NCBI GenBank assembly: GCA_963844695.1
Contig: CAWJPL010000016.1
Coordinates: forward strand, 462,325 to 526,324
DNA length: 64,000 bases
Direction of reading: 5' to 3'
From: RYN-230 sp963844695
GTDB lineage: Bacteria; Actinomycetota; Actinomycetes; Streptosporangiales; Streptosporangiaceae
Part shown: piece after piece, positions 25,918-35,181 of the stretch
Numbering within the stretch: position 1 is the stretch's first letter
Layout: every line of letters begins with the position of its first letter
Translations under genes and position numbers: made by a program
Notes under the pieces: model-generated
Seen by the model: only the letters and a program-made list of their open reading frames with translations
What the model was told of the DNA's origin: nothing
Databases searched by the model: none

Positions 25918-28585
25918 TCAGGCGCGGCCGGACGACAGCAGCCGCAGCTCGCGGCCGCGCTGCACCGCCGAAGACCGGTCGGTCGCGCCGAGCTTGGCGT
26001 AGATCCGGCGGATGTGGGTGTTGACGGTGTTCGGCGAGACGGACAGCTCCCCGGCGATCTCGGGCCGGGTGAGGTTGGTCGGCAGGTAGCGCAGCACGCG
26101 CAGCTCGCTCGGGCTGAGCCCCTCGGCCGGAGCGGCGGCCTGGCCGGGGCCGCCGCCGCCGACCGCGTCCAGGATGTCGGCGACCAGCGCGGCATGCGAC
26201 GTCGCCTGCGGCGGCAGGGCCGTCAGCAGCTCCCACGCGCCGGTCATCGCGAACGGCAGGATCAGCCGGTCCGGTTCGGCCAGGTGCAGCGCCTGCTCCA
26301 CGGCCGCCCGGGCCGAATCCTCGTCGCCCAGGTCGCGGCAGGCGAGTGCGTCGAGCAGATGGGCCTCGACCAGGGTCAGGTAGGGGTTGACCGGGGCGCT
26401 GCCGTCGAGGACGGCCCGGAGCTGGCGGCGGGCTCCGGCAGGGTCCTGCTCGGCGAGGCAGACCACCGCGGCCGCGTTGCGGACCTCACCCGTGGCAGCC
26501 AGCCGTTCGCCGAGAGCGGCGAGGGTGGCCCGGGCCTGCCCGGTCCTCCCGAGGCGGGCCTGGGTGGCGATCGTCCACGCGGCGACCCGGGAGGTCAGCG
26601 CGTGCTCCCCGGCCATGAGTTCCTGCACCTGCCCGGCGGCGGCGAACTCGGCCAGCGCCTCGTGGTGCCGGCCGCGCGCCGCCGGGAGGATCGCCGAGAT
26701 CAGGTGGACGAGCAACTGGATGCCCGGCTCGCCCCCGGCCTGGGTGGCGCGCCTGGCCCGGTCCAGCCACTGCCCGCCGTGGTCGAACTCGCCTGTCCAG
26801 ACGAGGATCCCGGCGAGCGTCGCCAGCGCGGGAGCGATCACCGGTTCGGCGCCCCAGCCGTGCCGGGCCGCCTGCGCTATGGCCTCTTCGCAGTCCCGCC
26901 GGGCCCGGGGAAAGGAGTGGCCGACAGCGGCGAACCCCAGGTGGGCGAGGCAGGCCACCTCCAGGTACGGCCGGCCGATGTCGCGGGCGAGGGCAGCGCC
27001 CTCCAGCAGGTGCCGTTCGCTGTCGCCCAGCCGCAGCGACCAGGCCTCGGTGACGCCGAGATTCAGCAGCGCGAGCGCCCGCAGGTCGTTGCCGAGCGCC
27101 ACGTCGGCGCCGGACTGGGCGGCGGGCGGCGGGGGAAGGGCGGCCGCCTGCTGGAACACGCCGCCGAAGTGCCCGCGCAGCCGCGCCGACATCAGGTCCA
27201 GCGAGGCGAGGGCCATCCGCAGCCGGTACTGCCGGTCGGGCGTTTGGCGTGGCGGCGTACGCCCTGGCCACGTCCAGGTGCGCGTCCGCCTGGTCGAGGC
27301 GGAGCTGATCGAGGTCGGCGACCGCGTGCACCAGGGCCAGCCCCGGGGAGTCCTCGGCGGTCCGGGCCGGGAAGGAGCGCAGCAGCGCCGCTACCGTACC
27401 CGCCTGGCCGTCGAGGGTCAGGCTGAGGGCGTGGTCGGTGAGCAGCCGGGCCGCCTCGGCCCAGTCACCGGCGGCCTCCTGGTGGTGGATGGCCTCGGCG
27501 ATCTCGCCGTGCCCGGCGAACCAGCGCCCGGCGAGGCGGTGCAGTTCCGGGATGTCTCCCGGGACGGTGCGGCGCAGCTCCAGCCGGAGCAGGCCGCTGA
27601 ACATGTGGTGGTAGCGGAACCAGGTCCGGCCAGGGTCGAGCGACACGACGAACGCGTTGGCGTCCTCCAGGTCCAGCAGGATCCGTTCCGACCCGGTGGA
27701 CCCGGCGAGCAGGTCGGCGAGCTCGCCATTGACCCGGTCCAGCAGGGAGGTGCGCAGCAGCAGCCGCTGCACCTCCGGCGGCTGCCGGTCCAGCAGCTCG
27801 GCCATCAGGTACTCAGCGACCGTGCGGTCACTGCCGGAGAACTCGGCCACGAACCGTTCCGGGTGCGGGTGCCCGTCGAGGGACAGGGCCGCCAGCCGCA
27901 GCCCCGCCGCCCAGCCTTCGGTCCGCTGGTACAGCAGGGCGGCCACCGGGTCGGGCAGCGTTATCCCGGCGGCGGTCAGCAGCCCGCGGGCCTCGTCTTC
28001 GGTGAAGCGGAGCTGGGCAGCGCGGATCTCGGCCAGCTCCCCGGCCAGCCGGAGCTGGTGCAGGCGCAGCGGGGGGTCGCGGCGGGTGGCCACGACCGCG
28101 TGGACGCCTGGGGGGAGGTTCGCCAGCAGCGAGGTGAGCTGCCCGGTGGCCTCGGCGGAGCTCAGTTCGTGCAGGTCGTCGATGATCAGGACGAACTGGC
28201 CGCCGGCCGCCGCGAGCTCGGACAGCATCGTGTCCACCATCGCGTGACCGTTGAACCCCGGCGCCGCGGGCGGGGACTGCGCGCCGCCGGTCGCGGCGCG
28301 GACCGCGCCCAGCAGCGCGAGCCAGAACAGCTGCGCGTCGTGCTGGCCCCGCGGTACGGACACGAAGGCAATCCGGCGGTCCTGGCCCGGCCGGCCGGCC
28401 CACGCCCGCAGCAAAGACGTCTTCCCGCTGCCGGCCGGCGCCGAGATGACCGTCACCCGCTTCCCGGCCGCGCGGTCCAGGGCCGCGACCAGGTCGTGAC
28501 GGTCGATCAGCCCCGGCCGGGCCGCGACCGCCGCCCGCCCTCCCGCGGCCGGCCCGCCGGTCGTCGCGCCATCTCCTCCGGGCAC
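25918..28585 (-). pseudogene. MalT/LAL-type LuxR regulator broken by a frameshift (paralogue 1)
   Basis: The N-terminal frame (GTG at 28585) has Walker A VISAPAGSGKTSLL, Walker B FVLIIDDLHELSS, the typical RTEGWAAGLRLAALSL helix and the repeat region up to AYAATP. Between 27225 and 27255 the frame changes. The other frame resumes DRQYRLRMALASLDLMSARL and runs to the LuxR HTH (LRYLPTNLTRPEIAGELSVS, NTVNTHIRRIYAKLG). Joined length is about 890 aa, matching its intact paralogue at 49674-52424. No other stop interrupts either half, so the lesion is a single indel. Confidence 0.8.
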
Positions 28586-28608
28586 CCGGTCAGCGTAACC
28601 CAGGTAGA

Positions 28609-28625
28609 TCACCAGAATCCGGTGA
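28609..28625. promoter_or_regulatory. Inverted repeat upstream of LAL paralogue 1
   Basis: TCACC-AGAATCC-GGTGA lies 24 bases upstream of the LAL GTG and about 120 upstream of the divergent SDR. Its left part, GATCACCAGAATC (28607-28619), is identical over 13 bases to 52507-52519 in front of the paralogous LAL gene. Confidence 0.5.
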
Positions 28626-28649
28626 CGACCTCTCACCTGCCCGGCGGCG

Positions 28650-28679
28650 AACCTGGACCCACCCTGGAAAGACCAGGTT
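28650..28679. repeat. 7-bp inverted repeat in the SDR leader
   Basis: AACCTGG (28650-28656) and CCAGGTT (28673-28679) are perfect inverted copies separated by 16 bases, between the LAL operator candidate and the SDR start. It could be an operator or a 5'-UTR hairpin. Confidence 0.35.
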
Positions 28680-28745
28680 CGCTGACGACTGGAAGGAGAA
28701 CCTATGACATCCGTCTGTCGGCGTCGTTCCCACGGAGGTGGCGGC

Positions 28746-29429
28746 ATGAGTAGCGAGCGGGTGGCGATCGTGGTGGGCGCGGGTGGCGAGCTCGGCCGCG
28801 CGACAGCGGAGAAGCTGGCGGCGGCCGGGTTCACCGTGGCCGGGGTCGACCGCAGCGAGGAGGGGATGAAGGAGCTGCCGGACGGCATCAGGCGCGAGAC
28901 GGCCGACCCGACCGACCCCGCCGCGGCCCGGAGCGTCGTCGACCGGATCGCCGCCGAGGTCGGCCCGCCCGAGGTGCTGGTGAACACCATCGGCATGTAC
29001 CACCTGGGCGACGCGCTCGCCGCGACGCCCGAGGACCTGCGGCTCATGGTCGACGTCAACGTGGGCCCGGCGCTGTGGCTGACCCAGGCGGTGGTCCCGT
29101 ACCTGCGGGACCGCGGTTCTGGTTCCATCGTGCATGTCGCCGCCCGCCCGGGCCTGGAGCCGACCGCCGGGATGGCCACCTACGCCGTCAGCAAGGCAGC
29201 CCTCGTCCACCTCACCCGGGTGCTCGACCTGGAGCTGCGCCCGCTCGGGATCCGGGTGAACGCCGTCGCGCCGCAGCTGCTCGACACCGCCAAGAACCGC
29301 CCGTACCTCACACCGGAGCTGCTGGCGCACGCGGTCGCGCCGGAGGCGGTCGCTGACATCATCGTCTACCTCGTCAGCGACGCCGCCGCGCCGGTCAGTG
29401 GGGCGATCGTGCCCACCTACGGCCCCTGA
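28746..29429 (+). CDS. SDR family oxidoreductase
   Basis: 227 aa from the ATG at 28746 with GGAGGTGG upstream. The N-terminal Rossmann motif is VVGAGGELGRATAEKL, with aspartate in AGVDRS suggesting NAD preference. NTIGMYH replaces the classical NNAG. The catalytic pair is in MATYAVSKAALVHL (YxxxK), with the preceding VHVAARPG lacking a clear catalytic serine. Divergent from LAL paralogue 1 and followed by the aldo-keto reductase. Confidence 0.77.
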   Translation: MSSERVAIVVGAGGELGRATAEKLAAAGFTVAGVDRSEEGMKELPDGIRRETADPTDPAAARSVVDRIAAEVGPPEVLVNTIGMYHLGDALAATPEDLRLMVDVNVGPALWLTQAVVPYLRDRGSGSIVHVAARPGLEPTAGMATYAVSKAALVHLTRVLDLELRPLGIRVNAVAPQLLDTAKNRPYLTPELLAHAVAPEAVADIIVYLVSDAAAPVSGAIVPTYGP

Positions 29430-29489
29430 GCGGCGTGACCGGGAACCGGCAGGAACTCGGCGGGTCCTTTCCGCTCGGCCCGGTGGCGG

Positions 29490-30344
29490 GTGCGCCGGAC
29501 CGGGTACGGCGCCATGCAGCTGGCCGGCGACGGGGTGTTCGGGCCGCCGCGCGACCGCGAGGAGGCGCTGGCGGTGCTGCGCGCGGCCGTCGCGGCCGGA
29601 GTGGATCACATCGACACCGCGCAGTACTACGGGGCGGGCACGGTGAACGAGCTCATCCGCGAGGCGCTGTACCCCTATCCGGACGGCCTGGCGATTGTGA
29701 GCAAGGTGGCCGCCCGCCGCGACGCGGACGGCGCGCCGCCGCGCTTCGACGAGCCGCGCGAGCTGCGTCAGGGCATCGAGGACAACCTCGCCACGCTCGG
29801 CGCCGACCGGCTGGCGGCGGTGAACCTGCGGATGACGGATCCGTCCGAGATCCCGGGCAGGCAGTTCGACGCCCAGCTCGCGGCGCTGGCCCAGGCCCGT
29901 GAGGAAGGGCTGATCGGCGGCGTCGGGATCAGCAACGTCTCGCGTCAGCACCTGCTGCGGGCGGTCGCCCAGACGCAGATCGTCTGCGTGCAGAACCTCT
30001 TCAACCTGGCCGACCAGCGGTCCCTGGACGTCCTCACCGAGTGCGAGGCGCGGAACATCGCGTTCGTGCCGTTCTGCCCGCTGGGCTGGCCCGGCGAGGT
30101 ACGCCGCCGGCTTCTCGCCGACCCCGTGCTGGCTGCGGCGGCCGGGCGGCTGGGCGCGACGCCGGTGCAGGTCGCGCTCGCCTGGCTGCTGGACCTCGCC
30201 CCCAACGTCCTGCTCATCCCCGGGACCCGCACCCGGGTCCACCTGGCCGAGAACCTCGGCGCCTGCGACGTCCGGCTCGACGACGCGGACCACGCCGAGC
30301 TGACCCGGCACTTTCGCCTCGGCCGAATGGACGGCGTCCGGTGA
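29490..30344 (+). CDS. Aldo/keto reductase
   Basis: 284 aa from the GTG at 29490. The AKR barrel motifs are complete: GVDHIDTAQYYGAGTVNELI (catalytic Asp and Tyr), VSKVAAR (the usual Lys), GVGISNVSRQHL, and the cofactor-binding IPGTRTRVHLAENL. A better-looking N-terminus, GNRQELGGSFPLG, lies in another frame from a GTG at 29435, so a one-base indel near 29475-29490 probably separates the two. The 284-aa form may still fold, because only the first strand is lost. It follows the SDR closely. Confidence 0.75.
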   Translation: MRRTGYGAMQLAGDGVFGPPRDREEALAVLRAAVAAGVDHIDTAQYYGAGTVNELIREALYPYPDGLAIVSKVAARRDADGAPPRFDEPRELRQGIEDNLATLGADRLAAVNLRMTDPSEIPGRQFDAQLAALAQAREEGLIGGVGISNVSRQHLLRAVAQTQIVCVQNLFNLADQRSLDVLTECEARNIAFVPFCPLGWPGEVRRRLLADPVLAAAAGRLGATPVQVALAWLLDLAPNVLLIPGTRTRVHLAENLGACDVRLDDADHAELTRHFRLGRMDGVR

Positions 30345-30384
30345 GGAACCGGTCCCGGTCTGTTCCTGACCGTCAGGGAGCACC

Positions 30385-30852
30385 GTGAGCATCCATCCGC
30401 CGATCACCGGGGCCGAGGCCGCCGACCGGCTCGCCATCCGGGAGCTGTTCGACGCCTACGCGCACTGCGCCGACCGGCGCGACGCCCAGGGCCAGATGGC
30501 CCTGTTCACGGCGGACACCCACTTCGTCGTCTACATGGACGCCCGCGACCCCGAGCCGACGCAGGATCTGCACGGCCGCGAAGCCCTGGCGCCGGTCTTC
30601 GGCGCCCTCAACGCGTACGCCGCGACGATGCACTTCAACGGCCAGAGCACGGTCGAGCTGGACGGGGACCGGGCGACTGGCGAGAGCTACTGCCTGGCCC
30701 ACCACCTGACCGAGGCCGAGGACGGGATCCGGACGCTGATGGTGGCGTCCATCCGCTACCTCGACACGTTCGTCAAGCAGGACGGGGCGTGGCTGTTCGC
30801 CGAGCGCCGGCTGATGGTCAACTGGACCGACACACGGCCGTCGGTGCCCTGA
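30385..30852 (+). CDS. SnoaL-like domain protein
   Basis: 155 aa from the GTG at 30385 (AGGGAG upstream). The NTF2/SnoaL pattern is IRELFDAYAHCADRRDAQGQ, then MALFTADTHFVVY, LHGREALAPVF, MHFNGQSTVEL and a C-terminal DTFVKQDGAWLFAERRLMV. This is the ring-hydroxylating-dehydrogenase small-subunit-like/SnoaL_4 class. Together with the SDR and AKR it forms a small redox-enzyme cluster, and it ends just before the convergent PucR regulator. Confidence 0.72.
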   Translation: MSIHPPITGAEAADRLAIRELFDAYAHCADRRDAQGQMALFTADTHFVVYMDARDPEPTQDLHGREALAPVFGALNAYAATMHFNGQSTVELDGDRATGESYCLAHHLTEAEDGIRTLMVASIRYLDTFVKQDGAWLFAERRLMVNWTDTRPSVP

Positions 30853-30869
30853 CGCCGCCGCGGGGCGCG

Positions 30870-32135
30870 TCAGGCGGAGCGCTGCGGTATGACCCGCTGG
30901 AGCACTGACGAGCCGAGCCACTGACTGGCCTGCAGCGCGAGTTCCACGTCGTGGCGGCTGTCGCCCATCGGCCGGCCGAGACTCTCCCGGGCCTTGCGGA
31001 TCCGGTACTGGACAGTGTTCTTGTGCAGCATCAGCTGTCCGGCGGTCGTCTTGTAACTGCCCCCGGCCTGGAGGAAGACCAGCAGGGTGTCGCGCAGCCG
31101 GGCGTGGTGCTCGTCGTCGGCGGCCAGTCCCGCCAGCGTGCTGAGCACCCAGGCCCGCAGCAGCTCGGCCGATCCGAGCATCATCGCCACCGGCGCCACC
31201 TCGCCGAACGTCACCACCCGCGGCGCGGCGGAGTCCGCGGCCAGCGCCACCGCCTGGGCGGCGACGGCCTGCCGGTGGGTCAGGCAGAAACCCGCCAGGT
31301 CCTGGGCGACGGTGCCGAAGGCGAACCGGACGTCACCGTCCACCCCGGCCGCGCTGGCCGGCGCGAAGTCGAACCGGTCGCGGAACCCGAGCGGCAGCCA
31401 CGCCCAGGCGCTGGACTCGTCCCGGGGCAGGAACAGCGGGTCGCCGGAGCAGGCCGCCTGCGCCGCGACGCGGCTGACCGCCCGCTCGAGCCGGGTGATC
31501 TCGTCCGCGGCGCCGGCCGCGTCATCCGTCCAGCACACCACGCCCGCGTGGTACTGCCGCAGCCGGTAGCCCAGGGTGGCCTCCGCGGCGCGTACGTCGG
31601 CGCGCTCCCCCGACAGCAGGTCACGGACCCGGGCGGCCCGCGCCTCGCTCCGGTTCCGCAGCCAGTTCTCCCTTTCGCGCGTGTAGGCCGCGACCATCTT
31701 CTCGGAGGCCTGGTCGATGTACCTGGCCACGATCTCGGACATGCCCAGCGTGGCGGCGGTGATCATCTGAGGGTCGTCTGCCTGCCGGGCCAGCTCCCTG
31801 AGCAGCCAGCCGGAGAAGCACGCGTGCCCGACCCGGTAGGCGCGCAGCAGCGCGGTCAGCGGCGTGCCGCGCTGCGCGAGCCGGCGCGCGTACTCCACGG
31901 CCGCGGCCGGGGCCTGCACGTCGGCCAGATCGATCTGGTGCTGCATGATCTGCAGGCACGTGTCGACGTTGCTGCCGACACTCGAGGCGAGCAGGGCCAG
32001 CACCGGCTTGTCGTCGCGGAGCTGCGGGATGTCCCGGAGTATCACGTGGTAGACGTCCTCGGACACGGCCGCGGCCCGGCGGGTCACCGCCGCCGCGACG
32101 CTGGCCACCAGCTCGGCGGCCGGGGAACGGCCCAT
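30870..32135 (-). CDS. PucR/CdaR-family regulator with RsbRD-like N-terminus (paralogue 1)
   Basis: 421 aa from the ATG at 32135. The N-terminal helical region (VYHVILRDIPQLRDDKPVLA, YARRLAQRGTPLTALLRAYR) resembles the RsbRD/PucR sensing domain. The C-terminus is a PucR helix-turn-helix (LLVFLQAGGSYKTTAGQLML, HKNTVQYRIRKARESLGRPM). The protein is closely paralogous to the one at 48345-49643 over its whole length. It is divergent from phaC and so is the obvious candidate regulator of the PHA-like cluster. Confidence 0.82.
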   Translation of the reverse strand: MGRSPAAELVASVAAAVTRRAAAVSEDVYHVILRDIPQLRDDKPVLALLASSVGSNVDTCLQIMQHQIDLADVQAPAAAVEYARRLAQRGTPLTALLRAYRVGHACFSGWLLRELARQADDPQMITAATLGMSEIVARYIDQASEKMVAAYTRERENWLRNRSEARAARVRDLLSGERADVRAAEATLGYRLRQYHAGVVCWTDDAAGAADEITRLERAVSRVAAQAACSGDPLFLPRDESSAWAWLPLGFRDRFDFAPASAAGVDGDVRFAFGTVAQDLAGFCLTHRQAVAAQAVALAADSAAPRVVTFGEVAPVAMMLGSAELLRAWVLSTLAGLAADDEHHARLRDTLLVFLQAGGSYKTTAGQLMLHKNTVQYRIRKARESLGRPMGDSRHDVELALQASQWLGSSVLQRVIPQRSA

Positions 32136-32535
32136 GGCCAGCCGCGGATCGGGCCCGCGCGGTCCCAGCAACGTCCGGCCGTGCTGACAACTTCGCGTGA
32201 AGGCCGACGACCTCACCGCCGGCGTCGTTCACGGTCAGCTTCACCAGCACCTCCAGCCCTCGCGGGTGGCCACGGGGGCATGGCCCTGACCGCCCCGGGC
32301 GGGTCTTCGCAACCCATTCAGTCTGACCGCCGGGACGGTGACAGCACATCGCACGATTCCGGTGATTCGCCAGCCGGGCTGTCACCGGCCGCCGGGCGCC
32401 CAGCGCGGGTACGGTGCTCATCTGGGCTTCCCACGGCGAGCCTGTGCCCGCAGGACCATGCCTGGCGCCGGGTTCGTAACGAGCGACCAATGGAAGAACG
32501 CGCCCTGCTGCTTAGGCTCCTCTGGAGGAGAGATC
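32136..32535. other. Divergent pucR/phaC intergenic region
   Basis: 400 bases with no supportable gene. It must hold both promoters. The phaC SD (GGAGGAGAG, about 32523-32531) is clear. I find no convincing inverted repeat or hairpin. Confidence 0.4.
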
Positions 32536-34251
32536 ATGAGCCAGGACAGCGAGACGAACAGATCGGCCGCGGCGGAAGCCGCGGCCGAAGCGGTGGCGGC
32601 GCCCCTAGACCTGCTGCTCACCGACGCGGCCATCGGCGCGCTGCGCCGGGTGAACCCGGGTGGTTCCGGCCTGCGCCTGGCTGCGGCGCTGGCTGGCCGG
32701 CCCCGGCTGGTCGCCGGGCGGGGCGGCCAGCTGCTGGGTGAGCTGGCCCGCATCGCGGTAGGCACGTCGCAGGTGCAGCCATCCCGGCGCGACCGCCGGT
32801 TCGCCGATCCGGGCTGGGCGGGCAATCCGCTGCTGCGCCGGGCGATGCAGGCGTACCTGGCTGCGGCGGGGACCGCCGAAGGCGTGGTCGCCGACGCCGG
32901 CCTGGACTGGGCGGACTCCGAACGCGTCGGTTTCGCGATGACCAACCTCATCGACGCGCTGGCCCCGAGCAACAATCCGCTGCTGAACCCGGCGGCGCTG
33001 AAGGCCGCCGTCGACAGCGGCGGCGGCAGCGCCCTGGCGGGCCTGCGGAACTTCGCCGCCGACATGGCGGCCGCGCCGCGGATCCCGTCGATGGTCGAGC
33101 CGGACGCGTTCGAGGTCGGGGTGGACCTCGCCGTCACTCCCGGGTCGGTGGTCTTGCGGACTCCGGTGTTCGAGCTGATCCAGTACCGCCCGACCACGGC
33201 CGCGGTGCGGCAGGTCCCGTTGCTGATGGTGCCGCCGACCATCAACAAGTACTACGTGATGGACCTGGCGCCCGGACGGAGCATGGTGGAGTACCTGACC
33301 GGCAGCGGCCTGCAGGTGTTCATGATCTCCTGGCGCAACCCGGACGCCCGGCACGCGTCATGGGACTTCAACACCTACGGGCAGGCGGTCCTGGACGCCA
33401 TGGACGCGGCGGCGCGGATCACCGGGAGCGAGCAGACCGCCCTCATGGGAGCCTGCTCCGGCGGCATCATCTCCGCGATGGTGGCCGCGCACCTGGCGCA
33501 CACCGGCCAGCAGGACCGGCTCGCCTCGTTCACCCTCATGGTCACCGTGCTGGACGAGGCGCGGGCGGGCCTGGCCGGCGCTGTGATCGACGAGCGGTCC
33601 GCGCGGCTGGCCGCGGCGGCGTCCCGGGCGCGCGGGTACCTGGACGGCCGGTCGCTGGCCGAGGTCTTCGCCTGGCTGCGCCCGAACGACCTGATCTGGA
33701 ACTACTGGGTCAACAACTACCTGCTCGGACGCAAACCGTCACCGTTCGACATCTTGTTCTGGAACGCGGACACCACCCGGATGACCGCGGGCCTGCACCG
33801 GGACTTCCTCGAGCTGGGCGCCACGAACGCGCTGGTCCAGCCGGGCGGGGCGACGATGCTCGGCTCACCGGTGGACCTGGGCCTGGTCGACCGCGACAGT
33901 TACCTGGTCGCCGGGATCACCGACCACATCTGCCCCTGGCAGAGCTGCTACCGGACCACCCAGCTGCTCGGCGGCCGCAAGCGGTTCATCCTGTCCACCA
34001 GCGGGCACATCGCCGCGATGGTGAACCCGCCCGGAAACGACAAGGCGAGATACCAGGTGGCCAAGGACTGGCCCGAGGATCCGCAGGAGTGGCTCCGGCA
34101 CGCGGAGACCGCGCACGGCTCCTGGTGGCCGGACTACGCGGGCTGGCTGGCCGAGCGGTGCGGCGAGGAGAAGGCCGCCCCGGACGAGCCCGGCGGCGGC
34201 GGGCTGGTGCCGATCTGCGACGCGCCCGGAACCTACGTCTATGACCATTGA
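32536..34251 (+). CDS. phaC: Class I/II-type polyhydroxyalkanoate synthase
   Basis: 571 aa from the ATG at 32536. The N-terminal PhaC domain (LLRRAMQAYLAAA, FAMTNLIDALAPSNNPLLNP) leads into an alpha/beta hydrolase core. The lipase box is modified to GACSGG, whose Cys is the synthase nucleophile. Family signatures VPPTINKYYVMDLAPGRSMV, ISWRNPD and the general-base region TSGHIAAMVNPPG are present. It polymerises 3-hydroxyacyl-CoA. The next gene, a PhaZ-like hydrolase, overlaps it by 11 bases. Confidence 0.88.
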   Translation: MSQDSETNRSAAAEAAAEAVAAPLDLLLTDAAIGALRRVNPGGSGLRLAAALAGRPRLVAGRGGQLLGELARIAVGTSQVQPSRRDRRFADPGWAGNPLLRRAMQAYLAAAGTAEGVVADAGLDWADSERVGFAMTNLIDALAPSNNPLLNPAALKAAVDSGGGSALAGLRNFAADMAAAPRIPSMVEPDAFEVGVDLAVTPGSVVLRTPVFELIQYRPTTAAVRQVPLLMVPPTINKYYVMDLAPGRSMVEYLTGSGLQVFMISWRNPDARHASWDFNTYGQAVLDAMDAAARITGSEQTALMGACSGGIISAMVAAHLAHTGQQDRLASFTLMVTVLDEARAGLAGAVIDERSARLAAAASRARGYLDGRSLAEVFAWLRPNDLIWNYWVNNYLLGRKPSPFDILFWNADTTRMTAGLHRDFLELGATNALVQPGGATMLGSPVDLGLVDRDSYLVAGITDHICPWQSCYRTTQLLGGRKRFILSTSGHIAAMVNPPGNDKARYQVAKDWPEDPQEWLRHAETAHGSWWPDYAGWLAERCGEEKAAPDEPGGGGLVPICDAPGTYVYDH

Positions 34252-35179
34252 CGCGCCCCATCCCGGACCGGCCGGGGAAGAGCGCCCGCGATCTGCCCTG
34301 GGCCGGGTCATGCGAAGCGGGCTGCGCCGGCCCGGGCCGGCCGGGCGGATGAGGATCCTGAGGGTCGGCGGCCGTTCGCTGCGGGTCGCGGTGCGGGAGG
34401 GGACCCCGGACTGGCCGCCCCTGCTGCTGTGCAACGGCATCGGCGCGAGCATGGAACTGCTCCAGCCGTTCGTCAACGCGCTCGATCCGCGGCGGGGAGT
34501 CATCCGGTTCGACATGCCGGGCATCGGCGGCTCACCCGCCCCGGCCGTCCCGTACCACCTGCTCACACTGCCGTCGCTGCTGGCCGGGCTGCTCGACCAG
34601 CTCGGCCATGAGCAGGCCGACGTCCTGGGCATCTCCTGGGGCGGCGGGCTGGCGCAGCAGTTCGCGCTGAGCCGCCCGGACCGGGTGCGCCGCCTGGTGC
34701 TGGTGGCGACCGGGACCGGCGCGCTGATGGTCCCCGCGCATCCGCGCGTCCTGCTGCGCATGCTCACGCCGCGGCGCCACCAGGACCCGGGGTACGCGGC
34801 CCGCATCGCCGGCGAGCTGTACGGCGGCAGCGCGCGGACAGACCCGGTCGTGGCCCGTGACCTGCTGCACGGGGCGACCCGCCTGGGCCCGGCCCGGGGC
34901 TACTACTACCAGCTGCTGTCCGGGGCCGGCTGGACCAGCCTGCCGAGGCTACCCAGGCTGCGGCAGCCCACCCTGATCCTGGCCGGTGACGACGACCCGA
35001 TCATCCCGCTGGTCAACGCGCGGATCATGCACTGGCTGATAGCCCGAAGCGAGCTGCACATCTATCACGGCGGCCACCTCGAGCTGGCCGCAGACGCCGA
35101 ACACATCGCTCCGGTCGTGGAGGCGTTTCTCAACGCCGACCCCACCGCACCGGAGAGCCAGGCCCAGAAAGGAAGCTAG
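34241..35179 (+). CDS. phaZ: PhaZ-like alpha/beta hydrolase (probable intracellular PHA depolymerase)
   Basis: 312 aa. The ATG at 34241 lies inside phaC. LLLCNGIGASMELLQPFV, FDMPGIGGSP, VLGISWGGGLAQQFAL (nucleophile Ser), ILAGDDDPIIPLVNA (Asp) and IYHGGHLELA (His) are the signatures of medium-chain PHA depolymerases. The NGIGA oxyanion loop, together with the overlap with phaC, supports a role in polymer turnover. A general esterase is the alternative. Confidence 0.75.
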   Translation: MTIDAPHPGPAGEERPRSALGRVMRSGLRRPGPAGRMRILRVGGRSLRVAVREGTPDWPPLLLCNGIGASMELLQPFVNALDPRRGVIRFDMPGIGGSPAPAVPYHLLTLPSLLAGLLDQLGHEQADVLGISWGGGLAQQFALSRPDRVRRLVLVATGTGALMVPAHPRVLLRMLTPRRHQDPGYAARIAGELYGGSARTDPVVARDLLHGATRLGPARGYYYQLLSGAGWTSLPRLPRLRQPTLILAGDDDPIIPLVNARIMHWLIARSELHIYHGGHLELAADAEHIAPVVEAFLNADPTAPESQAQKGS

Positions 35180-35181
35180 CG

